A DNA stretch of 64,000 nucleotides from Herbaspirillum sp. alder98 (GTDB taxonomy: Bacteria > Pseudomonadota > Gammaproteobacteria > Burkholderiales > Burkholderiaceae_D), in assembly GCF_020179755.1 (NCBI RefSeq), contig NZ_JAIUCY010000005.1:62001-126000 (forward strand), in the 5' to 3' direction. Below, in pieces: positions 1-9,263 of the stretch (positions within the stretch are counted from its first letter, which is position 1; the number at the start of each line of letters is the position of its first letter). A program made the position numbers and the translations under genes. The notes below the pieces were generated by a model that worked only from the letters and a program-made list of their open reading frames with translations, had not been told where the DNA came from and did not search any database.

Positions 1-482
1 TGCAGTCGTCGGGGATTTCACCTTTCATTCAGCGTCCATCGCTGGTAGCGCTGGCGCTGGTCGGCCTGCTGGCCGCTACGCAGGACGCCCGCGCCCAGCA
101 ACCGGCGCAGGCCGGCATCGTCAAGGTACTCAAGGGCGACGTCAAGGTCGAGCGTCAGGGGCAGGACAGCGCCGCCAGCGTCGGACTCAGGCTTTACCCC
201 GGCGACCGGGTCGTGACGGGGGTGGATGCCGCCGCCGGCATCACCTTGCGCGACGACACGCTGATGTCACTCGGCCCTAAATCCACCTTCGTGCTGGAAG
301 ATTTCGCCTTCAATGAAAGCGCCGGCGACGGCAAGATCGCGGTGCGCCTGGCCAAGGGCACGCTGCGCTACGTATCGGGCCTGATCGGCAAGCACTCGCC
401 GCAAAGCCAGCAGGTGGCCACACCCACCGCGACCATCGGCATCCGTGGCACCGACTTCATCGTCGAGGTGGCCGATGAATAA
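1..482 (+). CDS. FecR-domain periplasmic protein (5' end outside window)
   Basis: The reading frame is open from base 3, so the start codon lies before the window; the internal GTG at 213 would cut the domain in two. The visible product begins with a hydrophobic signal segment (SLVALALVGLLAA, then an ARAQ cleavage region) and continues as a FecR fold: GIVKVLKGDVKVER, LYPGDRVVTG, ITLRDDTLMSLGPKS and a C-terminal GIRGTDFIVEV, the usual end of stand-alone FecR domains. No membrane helix follows, so it is probably a periplasmic beta-sandwich protein rather than a true sigma-regulator. The stop overlaps the next gene's start, giving translational coupling to the OmpA lipoprotein. Family call secure; role unknown. 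Confidence 0.8.
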   Translation, partial: QSSGISPFIQRPSLVALALVGLLAATQDARAQQPAQAGIVKVLKGDVKVERQGQDSAASVGLRLYPGDRVVTGVDAAAGITLRDDTLMSLGPKSTFVLEDFAFNESAGDGKIAVRLAKGTLRYVSGLIGKHSPQSQQVATPTATIGIRGTDFIVEVADE

Positions 483-1068
483 GATCCTGCTGATCATCGC
501 CTGCTGCGGTGTTCTCACCGCGTGCGCCAGCGGCCCCAAGGAAAGGTTCGTGTTGTTGCCCCAGGCCGATGGCTCAAGCAGCAGCATCGTGGTCAAGACC
601 GCCAGCGGTGAAACGGCCCTCGCCACACCCTACGCCTCGGTCGAGACCCAGACCGGCCGCGCCGCCAAGAGCGCCACCCTGAGCGACGCCGAGGTGCAGG
701 CCCGCTATGCGCCGGTGATGCAGAACCTGCCCAAGCGCCCGCGCAGTTATGAATTGTTCTTCGAGCTTGGCAGTGACCGCATGACCGCCGCCTCGCGCAA
801 GGTACTGGAAGAAGCCGTGATTGAATTCCGCAGCTTCCCGGCGGGTGAATTCATCCTGGTCGGCCATGCGGACAATATCGGCAGCGACGCCAACAACGAG
901 ACCCTGTCGGTGCGCCGGGCGCGCCTGATCGAGCGTGAACTGGTGCGCGCCAAGATCGAGCCCTTGAGTATTGAAGTAGTGGGCAAAGGGGCGCGCGAGC
1001 CGCGTGTGCCGCAGAAGAAGGGCGTGCCGGAACCAGGCAACCGGTTTGTCGAGATTCGCCTGCGCTAA
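475..1068 (+). CDS. OmpA-family outer-membrane lipoprotein
   Basis: Start chosen at ATG 475, because it gives a textbook lipoprotein signal (MNKILLIIACCGVLTAC, lipobox LTAC, Cys17) and overlaps the FecR stop; an upstream in-frame ATG at 445 would bury the lipobox. The product has 197 residues. The C-terminal third is an OmpA-like peptidoglycan-binding domain (ELFFELGSDRMTAASR, ILVGHADNIGSDANN, LSVRRARLIERELV). Expected location is the outer membrane, lipid-anchored, with the domain gripping peptidoglycan. Overlap with the FecR gene implies the two act together, perhaps as an envelope sensing or anchoring module; the rest of that operon would lie left of the window. Confidence 0.85.
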   Translation: MNKILLIIACCGVLTACASGPKERFVLLPQADGSSSSIVVKTASGETALATPYASVETQTGRAAKSATLSDAEVQARYAPVMQNLPKRPRSYELFFELGSDRMTAASRKVLEEAVIEFRSFPAGEFILVGHADNIGSDANNETLSVRRARLIERELVRAKIEPLSIEVVGKGAREPRVPQKKGVPEPGNRFVEIRLR

Positions 1069-1121
1069 GCGCCTATTGCAGTGAGTAGACGATGCCATGG
1101 CGCTTCAGCGCGCCATGGTTA

Positions 1122-2033
1122 TTACTCTCCCGCGGCGACTTTCTTTCGCCGCCACGAAAATCGCATTTCGCTAACGAGCACCCCGATGACGATCAATGCG
1201 GCGCCGAGAATGGCAATCGCGGGCAAGCGGTCGCCCGCCAGGCGGCCTGCCAGGCCACCCCAGACCGGTTCGCCCGCATAGATCACCGTGGCGCGCGTCG
1301 GCGAGACCGACTTCTGCGCCCAGTTCATCGCCAGCTGGATGATGATGCTGGCCACCCCAAGTCCCACCGCCGACAGCAGCCAGACCCACGAAAACGAAGG
1401 CAGCTTTTCGCCCAGGACGGGCATCAGCAGCAGCGACAGCCCGCCGGCCACCAGCAACTGGATGATGGTCACGCGCTGGACATCGACCTTGCCCGCGAAA
1501 TGACCGATCAGGATGATCTCGGCCGCGATCGCGAACGCGCCGATGAGGGTGGCGATCTCACCCGGCCCGAGGTGCAACGTCCCATCGTCGGGATCGGCCA
1601 GCAGCAGCAGGCCGGCGAAGGCAAACACAACGCCGACGACACTCATGAAATGCGGCGGCCGGCGCAGCACCGCCCATTGCAGCAGCGGCACGATCGGCAC
1701 GTACAGCGCGGTAATGAACGCCGATTTGCTACCGCTGATGGTTTGCATGCCATGCGTCTGCAGCGCATAACCGGCAAACAGTCCGACCCCGATCAGTGAA
1801 CCGGCCAGCAGATCACGGCGGTTCATGCCGGCCAGCGACTTTGAAAACAGCAGCATGCCGATCATTCCCGCCGTCAGGAAGCGCAGCCCGACGAAGAACA
1901 GCGGTCCCGCATAATTCATCGCGTTCTGCACCACCACGAAGGTGGTGCCCCAGAACATCGTGACCAGGATCAGCGCCAGCTCCTGCCGGCTGAGTTGGAC
2001 TAACGGATTTCTTGTTGGCGTAGGCAGCTTCAT
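1122..2033 (-). CDS. EamA/DMT-superfamily membrane permease
   Basis: Start placed at ATG 2033, giving 303 residues, the normal size for this family; the frame is open further upstream but that extension is polar and unlike the family. Two EamA repeats are visible (about residues 17-146 and 158-287), with ten predicted helices, an FWGTTFVVVQ motif in helix 1 and the AGEPVWGG motif late in repeat 2. The C-terminus is basic and cytosolic (FSWRRKKVAAGE). Such proteins export or exchange amino acids and small metabolites across the inner membrane; the substrate cannot be read from sequence. It diverges from the MFS gene at 2204 with about 170 bp between them. Confidence 0.85.
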   Translation of the reverse strand: MKLPTPTRNPLVQLSRQELALILVTMFWGTTFVVVQNAMNYAGPLFFVGLRFLTAGMIGMLLFSKSLAGMNRRDLLAGSLIGVGLFAGYALQTHGMQTISGSKSAFITALYVPIVPLLQWAVLRRPPHFMSVVGVVFAFAGLLLLADPDDGTLHLGPGEIATLIGAFAIAAEIILIGHFAGKVDVQRVTIIQLLVAGGLSLLLMPVLGEKLPSFSWVWLLSAVGLGVASIIIQLAMNWAQKSVSPTRATVIYAGEPVWGGLAGRLAGDRLPAIAILGAALIVIGVLVSEMRFSWRRKKVAAGE

Positions 2034-2203
2034 CTTCCGGGGATCGGTACGGGGACCAGGGCGACAGCATGATCGGGCCCGTATTATATCGGGCGCCCCG
2101 GTCGGCGCGCGGCGAAGAAGATACAATGGCGCGCCTGATCGAACCTGATCCGGCCATGGGGAGAGCGCCCCACAAAAAACATGCCACCGAGCGTGATTCA
2201 GAA

Positions 2204-3397
2204 ATGACATATAGCTTAGAGACGAGCCACAAGGATTCCTCCCCCGCATCACCCCAATCGCATCACGGCATGAGACCGTTGATTCGATGGTTCATCGCCT
2301 CGGCGACCTTGAACCTGCCTCAGGCCGCAGGCCCTGTGGCGTTTTCATTGCTGGCGTTGTCGCTGACCGGCCAGACCAGCGGCGGCGCCGCAATGATTCT
2401 CGCCATGACCATCGCCCAGGTCATCGGCGTGATTCCGATCACGCGCTTCGGCGCCCGGTTTTCTGCGGTGAAGTTCCTGAGGGCACTGGTGGCATTACGC
2501 TCGATGGCGCTGGCAGCGATGGCACTCGGCGCCTGGACCCGGGTGTCTTTCGAGACCCTGGTGGTCCTGGCCGCACTGGCGGGAATGGTCAATGGCGCCG
2601 CGCACGGTTATGTGCGCGCCGTACTCAATCATCTGGTCACAAGCTCCCGGCTACCGCGCGCGCTCGGCATCGCCGCCACGCTCAATGAAATGACCTATGT
2701 GCTGGCGCCGGTACTGGCGTCGGTCCTGGGGGGCATCTCTCCCGTGTTCGCGCTATGCGTCATTGCCGCCCTGGGCACTCTCCCGGCGCTGCTGATCCCC
2801 GATGCATCCGCCCGTCCGCTCGCGCACAGCACGTCGAAAGATGGCCGCATCTTCACGCCATCGATCGCGCTTTGGCTGCTCTGCGCGATGGCCGGTGGCG
2901 CCACCGTGGCGTCCATCGAAATCGGCGCGGTGGCCCTGGCACTGACCTTCGACCATGCGCCGGCCCATGCGGTGCTGTTCACCATTCCCTTGTGCGTAGC
3001 CTCAGTGGCCGGCGGCATATGGGTCAGCATCAGCAACAAACCATCATCCCGAATGCTGGTCCTGGCGCAACTGGCGCTGATGACGACAGGTTCGCTATTG
3101 GCTGCGCTGGAAATTTCCCTCTTGGTGACGGTATTAGGCACAATCCTGATCGGCTGCGTCATCGCGCCATTGAGCACCCATTACTCCCTCTCTCTGGATG
3201 CCCTCGCTCCTGCGCACAGAAAAGCCGAAGTCTTTGCCCTGCAACGCACCGCCAATGCGGCGGGCATCATCCTGGCCAGTGCCCTGCTGACCTTTACCCC
3301 GGTTTCCAGCGCCCTGACGACGATTACTACGATCGTCGCCCTGACCACGCTCTGGATGGCAGTCGGCGTGATCAGGAAGCGACGACGAATTGCGTAA
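2204..3397 (+). CDS. MFS transporter, substrate unknown
   Basis: Start at ATG 2204 gives 397 residues; an in-frame ATG at 2069 would add a hydrophilic leader unlike the family. About twelve hydrophobic helices can be traced, beginning LIRWFIASATLNLPQAAGPVAF, with a short central cytoplasmic loop (about PDASARPLAHSTSKDGR) between two halves. The helix-rich protein is rich in Ala and Leu, without a clear antiporter motif C. It ends in a basic tail (IRKRRRIA). The gene is convergent with the chemotaxis receptor, only 11 bp apart, with no terminator visible. The family call (inner-membrane secondary transporter) is fair; the subfamily was not recognised. Confidence 0.7.
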   Translation: MTYSLETSHKDSSPASPQSHHGMRPLIRWFIASATLNLPQAAGPVAFSLLALSLTGQTSGGAAMILAMTIAQVIGVIPITRFGARFSAVKFLRALVALRSMALAAMALGAWTRVSFETLVVLAALAGMVNGAAHGYVRAVLNHLVTSSRLPRALGIAATLNEMTYVLAPVLASVLGGISPVFALCVIAALGTLPALLIPDASARPLAHSTSKDGRIFTPSIALWLLCAMAGGATVASIEIGAVALALTFDHAPAHAVLFTIPLCVASVAGGIWVSISNKPSSRMLVLAQLALMTTGSLLAALEISLLVTVLGTILIGCVIAPLSTHYSLSLDALAPAHRKAEVFALQRTANAAGIILASALLTFTPVSSALTTITTIVALTTLWMAVGVIRKRRRIA

Positions 3398-3408
3398 CAA
3401 TCCAAACA

Positions 3409-5022
3409 TCAGGAAAGTGCAGGAACAGAATAGGTGGCTGTGTTCAAGACGCCATGGTCATTGCGAATCTTGAATACCGACACCACTTTCAGCAAGCCTG
3501 AGGCCTGATGCGCCAGTGATTGTGCAGCGGCGCTTGCCTCTTCGACCAGCGCCGCATTCTGCTGCGTGACCTGATCCATCTGGACCACGGCGGTATTGAT
3601 CTGGTCGATGCCATTGCTCTGTTCGGTCGACGCCGCGGCGATGTCATTCATGATTTCGCTCAGGCGCAGCACCGAGGCCACGATGCTGGCCATCTGCTGA
3701 CCACTGCTGGCGACCAGCTCGGAGCCGGCAGCGACGTGGCTGAGCGATTCACCAATGAGTTCCTTGATCTCCTTGGAGGCCACCGCGCTACGCTGCGCCA
3801 ATGACCGCACTTCGCTCGCCACCACTGCAAAGCCGCGCCCCTGCTCGCCGGCACGCGCAGCTTCCACTGCGGCATTCAACGCCAGGATGTTGGTCTGGAA
3901 CGCAATGCCCTCGATCACACCGATGATGTCCGACATCTTTCCCGAGCTGGCAGTGATGCGGTCCATCGTCGCCACCACCCGGTCGAAGGCCTGGCTGCCT
4001 GCAGTAGCGATCTCGGAAGCGCCCGATGACAAACGGCGCGCCTCGGATGCGTGTTCGGTGTTCTGACGGACTGCGGTGGTGAGTTCTTCCATGCTGGCAG
4101 CGGTTTCTTCGAGCGAAGCTGCCTGCTCTTCGGTTCGCTGCGACAGGTCGAAATTTCCCTGCGCGATCTGGCCGCTGGCCACCGAAATCGTCTCGGCTGA
4201 CGAACGGATACCGTGGGCGATGACATTGAGCTGGTGACGCATCAGTTCGATCGAGGCCATCAGGCTGGAATCGTCGCCCCCCCGCAAGCGAACACTGGCG
4301 GTGAGATCGCCGCTGGCGATATCCCTTGCCACGGCCTGCGCTTCCGACGGTTCTGCACCGAGTTGCCGGAGGATGCTGCGCGAGATAAGGACCGCGCCCA
4401 GGATCCCGGTGACGGCGGCAATCAGCATGACCGAAATGGTAAAGATGCGTAATTTTTCATACGTGGCGCTGGCTGCGGCAGCGGCCTCCTCATTGAGTTT
4501 TTCCTCGACCTCGCTCAGCTCGGTAAGGGACTTGATCCACTTCGCCTGCCTGGGGCGCACCTCTGAAATCAACACCTTGACGGCTTCTGCCGTCTGATTT
4601 TCAAACCCCAGTTGCAATGCCTTCGCCATCAACGGCACGGTGGCATTTTCGTCAGCCTTGATTTCATCCAGCAACTGCCGCTCGCGCGCGGTCGTGGAGG
4701 GCTCGGCTGTAAACATCTTCTGCAGCGCGGCGAACGCATCGGCATAAGTCTTTTCCTGCCTGGCAAGATTCTCGGCCTCGGCCTTCATGGCGACCGGGTC
4801 ATCGAGCAATGCGATGTTGCGAATGATGATGGCGCGCGAACTGAGCGCATTGCGCAGCGTGGCCGCCAGTTTCGTCTCGACATTGTTGATGCTGGTGATG
4901 TCGCTCAGCGCGCCATTGATCCTGGACATGCCGTATAGCCCCAGCACGGCAATGCTCAACAAAAACAGGATGATCAGGCCAAACCCGCATGCCAGTCTGG
5001 TCACTACTTTCAACTTACCCAT
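3409..5022 (-). CDS. Methyl-accepting chemotaxis protein
   Basis: A transmembrane chemoreceptor of 537 residues. TM1 lies at about residues 12-31, a four-helix-bundle periplasmic sensor at about 32-190 (MCP-type TarH fold), TM2 at about 193-213, then a HAMP linker and the long cytoplasmic coiled coil. The conserved hairpin tip is intact ([20 protein letters not shown], then [20 protein letters not shown]), as are methylation-helix segments ([18 protein letters not shown]). There is no C-terminal NWETF-type tether for CheR/CheB; the tail ends SVPALS. A good AGAGG-like ribosome site (AGAGG) precedes ATG 5022. The ligand is unknown. It stands alone with no che genes nearby. Confidence 0.93.
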   Translation of the reverse strand: MGKLKVVTRLACGFGLIILFLLSIAVLGLYGMSRINGALSDITSINNVETKLAATLRNALSSRAIIIRNIALLDDPVAMKAEAENLARQEKTYADAFAALQKMFTAEPSTTARERQLLDEIKADENATVPLMAKALQLGFENQTAEAVKVLISEVRPRQAKWIKSLTELSEVEEKLNEEAAAAASATYEKLRIFTISVMLIAAVTGILGAVLISRSILRQLGAEPSEAQAVARDIASGDLTASVRLRGGDDSSLMASIELMRHQLNVIAHGIRSSAETISVASGQIAQGNFDLSQRTEEQAASLEETAASMEELTTAVRQNTEHASEARRLSSGASEIATAGSQAFDRVVATMDRITASSGKMSDIIGVIEGIAFQTNILALNAAVEAARAGEQGRGFAVVASEVRSLAQRSAVASKEIKELIGESLSHVAAGSELVASSGQQMASIVASVLRLSEIMNDIAAASTEQSNGIDQINTAVVQMDQVTQQNAALVEEASAAAQSLAHQASGLLKVVSVFKIRNDHGVLNTATYSVPALS

Positions 5023-5511
5023 CGTATGCCTCTTCTGAAATGGAATATCCGGACCCGCTCTGCGAGCCTGGAAAGACTTGTCGGAACTTGCCGGAAGACC
5101 GACTTCAGGAAAGACAAAAAAATATTGTTTGAATGGCAGGCGATTTTTCTTTTATTAACTTTTACTGGAGATCTTTGTTCGATCATGGCGGCAAGCAGTA
5201 ATTACTGTAGAACCACGACCGATTCCCCAAAGCGAGGATTAGCGAGCTTTTAGTTACGCATTTTTCTTGATTTGCACTATGCATCATTTGTTTCCGAATA
5301 TCGATATTCCGATCTGAAACATGCGCATCGCCTGGATTCGTTAAAATTTAACAACGCTCATCAACGCCTTCAGCATCAATAGTTAACGTTTAATAACGTC
5401 ATGGCGTTGTTGCAGGGTGCAATCAAAGATAAATGAGATGGGTAGGTTAGAATTGCTCGCCGAAACGGCTCAATTCTACGGTCGAAAAAATAAACTTTAG
5501 CGAGGGTGATA
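5023..5511. promoter_or_regulatory. A+T-rich divergent control region with two perfect dyads
   Basis: No convincing gene in these 489 bp between the chemoreceptor and the FAD oxidase. The stretch is A+T-rich compared with its surroundings. It holds a perfect 14-bp palindrome (GAATATCGATATTC, 5296-5309) and a perfect 13-bp dyad (GTTAAAATTTAAC, 5340-5352), followed by the similar GTTAACGTTTAATAAC about 30 bp on. These look like operator sites for the rightward oxidase operon. A 75-codon open frame at 5026-5253 has no family features and poor codon character and is not called. Confidence 0.4.
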
Positions 5512-7011
5512 ATGCGTGATTCCAATGCCTTGCCGCGGCGCAATTTTTTACAAGCTGGGGCTGCGTTGTTATATGCGAGTAGTTACCCTGGGGTGCTCAA
5601 TGCGGCACCTGCCTTGCACTCCCCGAAGAATTTGCGAGTTTTGAGCAGCAGCCTGCATGGACGCCTGATCCTGCCTGGCGAGATGGGCTATGCCATGGCC
5701 GCTGCGCCCAACAATGCGCGTTATGCCGATGTGTTGCCGCTTGCCGTGGCAATGTGCGCCGACGCCCACGACGTCCAGCTCTGCCTGCGCTGGGCGGCCG
5801 ACCATCGCCAGAAATTCGCGATTCGCTCGGGCGGCCACAACTATGCCGGCTTCTCCACGACCAGTGGCTTGCTGATCGACGTCAAGGCCATGAACAAGGT
5901 GTGGTTCGATCTGGACAAGAATCGCGGCTATATCCAGGCCGGCGCCTGCAACCAGGATATGGCCGACGCCTTCAGCGGCACCAACTTCTCGATTCCATCC
6001 GGCCGTTGCCCCACCGTCGGCGCCAGCGGCCTGGTGCTCGGCGGGGGCTGGGGGTTTTCCGCCACCCACTCGGGCCTGACGTGCGACAGCCTGGTGCAAA
6101 CCGATGTGGCGCTGGCCGATGGCCGCCACGTCAGCGTCGACGACAAGGGCGACTTCAGGGACCTGTTCTGGGCGCTGCGCGGCGGCGGCGGCGGTAACTT
6201 TGGCGTCAATACCGCCTTCAGTTTCGAGTTGCACGAGGTCAAGGATGACGTGACGATCTTCAATATCGTCTGGCCCGGCGAAAATCAGATCGAACTGCTG
6301 AGTACACTTCAGGATATACAAAAGAACCACGCCCGACTTATCTCGACCCGTACCAAGGCCTATCCCGACGCTCCCGGCCCGCATCCGAAACGCGCGCAGC
6401 TGCAAGTGGCAACGCTGGGCCAGTTCTTCGGCCCGCGTGAAAAAGCGCTGGACGCGCTGGCGCCTGCGCTCAAGCTGGTCAAGCCGATCAAGAGCGATAT
6501 CCGCCAGATGAGCTACTGGCAGGCGCGCGACTATCTCATCACCGACGATCCGAACGGCATGTATGACGTCCGCTCCAGCTACGTGGCAGACACGCTGCCG
6601 CCACAGGCGCTGGAGACGATGCTGCACTGGATGACCAAATGGCCCGGCGGCTCGCTGCTGCCGCAGAACATGGGCATCCTGTTTGCCATCGGCGGCAAGG
6701 TGCGGGACGTGGCGTGCGACGCCACTGCCTACGTGCACCGCAACGCCAACTACATCTTCGAAATGGAAAGCGCATGGGCGCCCATCGATAGTCCGGACGT
6801 GGTGCGCCGGCAGCAGGCGTGGCTTAGCGAATACTTCGACGCCATGCAGCCATTCATGCTGCGCCAGTCATACGTCAACTTCCCCAGCCGTGAACTGCCG
6901 CATTGGGCCAGCGCCTATTACGGGACCAACCTGGCACGATTGATGCGTGTAAAAAAGAAATACGATCCCGGCAACCTGTTTCGCTTTGAGCAAAGCATTC
7001 CCCCTGCTTAA
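5512..7011 (+). CDS. Tat-exported berberine-bridge-type FAD-linked oxidase
   Basis: ATG 5512 is preferred over GTG 5506 because a GAGGG ribosome site sits 5 bp before it; 499 residues. The N-terminus carries a twin-arginine signal (PRRNFLQAGAALLYASS), so the folded flavoprotein is probably exported. The FAD_binding_4 (PP-loop) domain follows, with SGGHNYAGFSTT containing the His (about 109) and GRCPTVGASG containing the Cys (about 166) that attach FAD at two points in BBE-like enzymes. Next come the substrate region and a C-terminal BBE segment ending YYGTNLARLMRVKKKYDPGNLFRF. The family oxidises sugars, alcohols or benzylic substrates with release of H2O2; the substrate here is unknown. Only 4 bp separate it from the diguanylate cyclase. 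Confidence 0.9.
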   Translation: MRDSNALPRRNFLQAGAALLYASSYPGVLNAAPALHSPKNLRVLSSSLHGRLILPGEMGYAMAAAPNNARYADVLPLAVAMCADAHDVQLCLRWAADHRQKFAIRSGGHNYAGFSTTSGLLIDVKAMNKVWFDLDKNRGYIQAGACNQDMADAFSGTNFSIPSGRCPTVGASGLVLGGGWGFSATHSGLTCDSLVQTDVALADGRHVSVDDKGDFRDLFWALRGGGGGNFGVNTAFSFELHEVKDDVTIFNIVWPGENQIELLSTLQDIQKNHARLISTRTKAYPDAPGPHPKRAQLQVATLGQFFGPREKALDALAPALKLVKPIKSDIRQMSYWQARDYLITDDPNGMYDVRSSYVADTLPPQALETMLHWMTKWPGGSLLPQNMGILFAIGGKVRDVACDATAYVHRNANYIFEMESAWAPIDSPDVVRRQQAWLSEYFDAMQPFMLRQSYVNFPSRELPHWASAYYGTNLARLMRVKKKYDPGNLFRFEQSIPPA

Positions 7012-7015
7012 GAAC

Positions 7016-8440
7016 ATGAATTTGCTCTCCAAGAATTCCCTGGCTGTACATTTACTACGCATCATTTTCGGGAGTTACTTTGTCGTCACGCTGATCGTCA
7101 CCTGCATCCAGCTGGCCGCTGAATACCAGCACACCAAGACTGGCATCGACAGCGAGTTGATGGCGATGGACTTGACCTTTGGCGCCAGCCTGGCCAGCGC
7201 GACCTGGCGCTTTCAGGGCGACGTGCAGAAAGCCACGCTCACCGGCATCAGCAACCTGCCGGTGGTGACGGGCGTGAAGATCGAGGATCCCCAGGGGCGT
7301 CTGGTGCTCGCGCTGGGCAACATCTTCGACAACGACGGCAAACAGATTCATGTCGATGACGACGGCGCGCGCAGCCCGGTCGCCGCCGGCTTCCTGAACG
7401 CCGCCATCGGCCATCACTTTCCGATCCTGTACCGCGACGAACATAACCGCAGCCACGACATCGGCTCCTGGACGGTGTATTCCAGCCGTCATGTGGTCGT
7501 CCAGAAAGTGGCCTACGGCTTCATGCTGATCCTGATCAACTCCATCATCAAGACCCTGGTGCTGTGGTTTATCTTTCTGTATGTGTTTCATCGCTGGCTC
7601 GGGGCGCCCATCACCAGGCTCAGCTCTTTCGTCAGCCAACAGGACCTGAACCAACTCGATACCCAGCAAAGCATCACGCTGCCGGGGCGCAAGCGGCATG
7701 AGCTGCATTTTCTGGCCGAGGCCATCAATGCCATGCTGGCCAGCCTTCGACGCCACATGGCGCAGAATCGCGCGCTGTATGTCGAGCTGGAACAGGAAAA
7801 GGAATCGCTGCGCGCGCTCAACAAGTCGCTCGAACTGCGTATCGTCGAGCGCACCCGCGACCTGGCGCAGGCCAACGAACAGCTTCGCTCGCTCAGCCTG
7901 ACCGATGCGCTGACCGGCATTGCCAACCGGCGCTGCTTCGATCAGGCGCTTGAACAGGAATGGCGCCGCTGCGCCCGCAATGGCAGTCCGTTGACGGTAG
8001 CCTTGTTCGACGTCGACTGGTTCAAGCACTACAACGATCACTACGGTCACATTGCCGGCGATGACGTATTACGGCAAGTCGCCAGCATGCTGCAACAGGC
8101 GGTAGGCCGCGCGGGTGACACCGTGGCGCGCTATGGGGGAGAAGAATTTGCCTTGATCGCGTCCGACACCGATGCCGAATCCGGACTCAGCATCGTGCAC
8201 CGCATGTGCGACGCCATCTTCGCCCTCGACATCCCGCACACGCTATCCAATTTCGGACGCATAACCGTCAGCGTCGGCGTGGCGAGTTGCGTGCCGCCGC
8301 TGCAGGACGGAAATATCAGCACGCTGCTGCATGGCGCCGACGCCGCGCTGTATCGTGCAAAACTGGCAGGCCGCAACCAGGTACTGATAGCGCAATGGCC
8401 GCTTCCGGCATCCTTGAAGAAGGCCGGCGATGTTGTATAG
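7016..8440 (+). CDS. Membrane-bound diguanylate cyclase (GGDEF)
   Basis: ATG 7016 gives 474 residues and starts just after the oxidase stop; an ATG at 6986 overlapping the oxidase is possible. One helix at about residues 13-35, a periplasmic sensor of about 140 residues, a second helix (FMLILINSIIKTLVLWFIFL), a linker with coiled-coil character (LEQEKESLRALNKSLELRIVE), and a GGDEF domain beginning LTDALTGIANRRCFD. The active site is GGEEF, and an inhibitory RxxD (RAGD) lies exactly five residues before it, so an active, product-inhibited c-di-GMP synthase is predicted. The stop overlaps the next gene by 11 bp, suggesting that the binding protein delivers the signal to this sensor. Confidence 0.92.
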   Translation: MNLLSKNSLAVHLLRIIFGSYFVVTLIVTCIQLAAEYQHTKTGIDSELMAMDLTFGASLASATWRFQGDVQKATLTGISNLPVVTGVKIEDPQGRLVLALGNIFDNDGKQIHVDDDGARSPVAAGFLNAAIGHHFPILYRDEHNRSHDIGSWTVYSSRHVVVQKVAYGFMLILINSIIKTLVLWFIFLYVFHRWLGAPITRLSSFVSQQDLNQLDTQQSITLPGRKRHELHFLAEAINAMLASLRRHMAQNRALYVELEQEKESLRALNKSLELRIVERTRDLAQANEQLRSLSLTDALTGIANRRCFDQALEQEWRRCARNGSPLTVALFDVDWFKHYNDHYGHIAGDDVLRQVASMLQQAVGRAGDTVARYGGEEFALIASDTDAESGLSIVHRMCDAIFALDIPHTLSNFGRITVSVGVASCVPPLQDGNISTLLHGADAALYRAKLAGRNQVLIAQWPLPASLKKAGDVV

Positions 8441-9263
8441 GTTTTTTTATTGCCTGCTGGTCCCCCTGCTGATGGCTACACTCCCGCCAGCGATGGCAGC
8501 AGACCAGATCGTATGGGGAAAATACAATGTTCCGCCCTACATGATCCGGTCTGGAGAGTTCGCGCATCAGGGCATCTTTGACCAGACCCTGGGGGTGCTC
8601 AAGGAGCAGTTGCCGCAGTATGAACATGTGGAGCTGGAGGCGCCTTTTCCGCGCATCAATAGCGAGATAAGGAAGGGCAGTCACTGGTGCTACAACGGCA
8701 CCTTGAAGACGCCGGAGCGTGAAAACTATGGCTATCTCTCGCTACCCACGTCGATCTTCCTGCCGCTGCGCATCATCGTGCGGCGCGACCGCCAGTCGCA
8801 ATTCAAGGGGCCGCAATCGCTGCAGGCCTTGTTGCGCAACGATCGGCTCATTACATCAGTCATGCGCGACCGATCCTACAGCCCGACGGTGGACAAGCTG
8901 CTGGCGGCATACCCGCCAAAGGAAAACTATTCCGAGCAGGTCGAGGCGATCGGCATGTTGCTGGCCGGGCGCATCGACTACATGGTCGAGTTGCCGCTGC
9001 TGGCATTCGACCAGGCACGGGTGATGGGCCACGCCGGCGAACTGGTCGCCATCCCCACGCAGGAAGCCGACGAAGTCGTCTTCAATCGGGTCATGTGCCC
9101 CAGAAATGAATGGGGCCGCCGCGTCATCGAACAAGTCAACAAGGTGCTGATTGCCAATCGCAGCAAGCCCTATTACCGCGCCATTGTCGAAAAATGGCAT
9201 GACCCCGAGTCGGTGGCCGAGATACGCAGGATCTACGATGGCGTGTTTCTGAAGACGCCGTAA
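8430..9263 (+). CDS. Periplasmic solute-binding-like protein
   Basis: The product has 277 residues with a Sec signal peptide (MLYRFFYCLLVPLLMATLPPAMA, cleavage before ADQIVWG). The mature part has the two-lobed layout of amino-acid-type binding proteins (WGKYNVPPYMI, GSHWCYNGTLKTPERENY, LPLRIIVRR, GMLLAGRIDYMVELPLLAFD), resembling the uncharacterised TIGR02285-like group rather than a classical ABC receptor. No permease or ATPase accompanies it. Its start lies inside the end of the diguanylate cyclase gene, so the two are translated together. The best reading is a soluble ligand sensor for that cyclase, though a free scavenging protein is possible. Confidence 0.75.
   Translation: MLYRFFYCLLVPLLMATLPPAMAADQIVWGKYNVPPYMIRSGEFAHQGIFDQTLGVLKEQLPQYEHVELEAPFPRINSEIRKGSHWCYNGTLKTPERENYGYLSLPTSIFLPLRIIVRRDRQSQFKGPQSLQALLRNDRLITSVMRDRSYSPTVDKLLAAYPPKENYSEQVEAIGMLLAGRIDYMVELPLLAFDQARVMGHAGELVAIPTQEADEVVFNRVMCPRNEWGRRVIEQVNKVLIANRSKPYYRAIVEKWHDPESVAEIRRIYDGVFLKTP

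Noticed and set aside
5026-5253. 75-codon frame before the FAD oxidase
   Set aside because: No family features, crosses the A+T-rich control region and lacks a convincing ribosome site.
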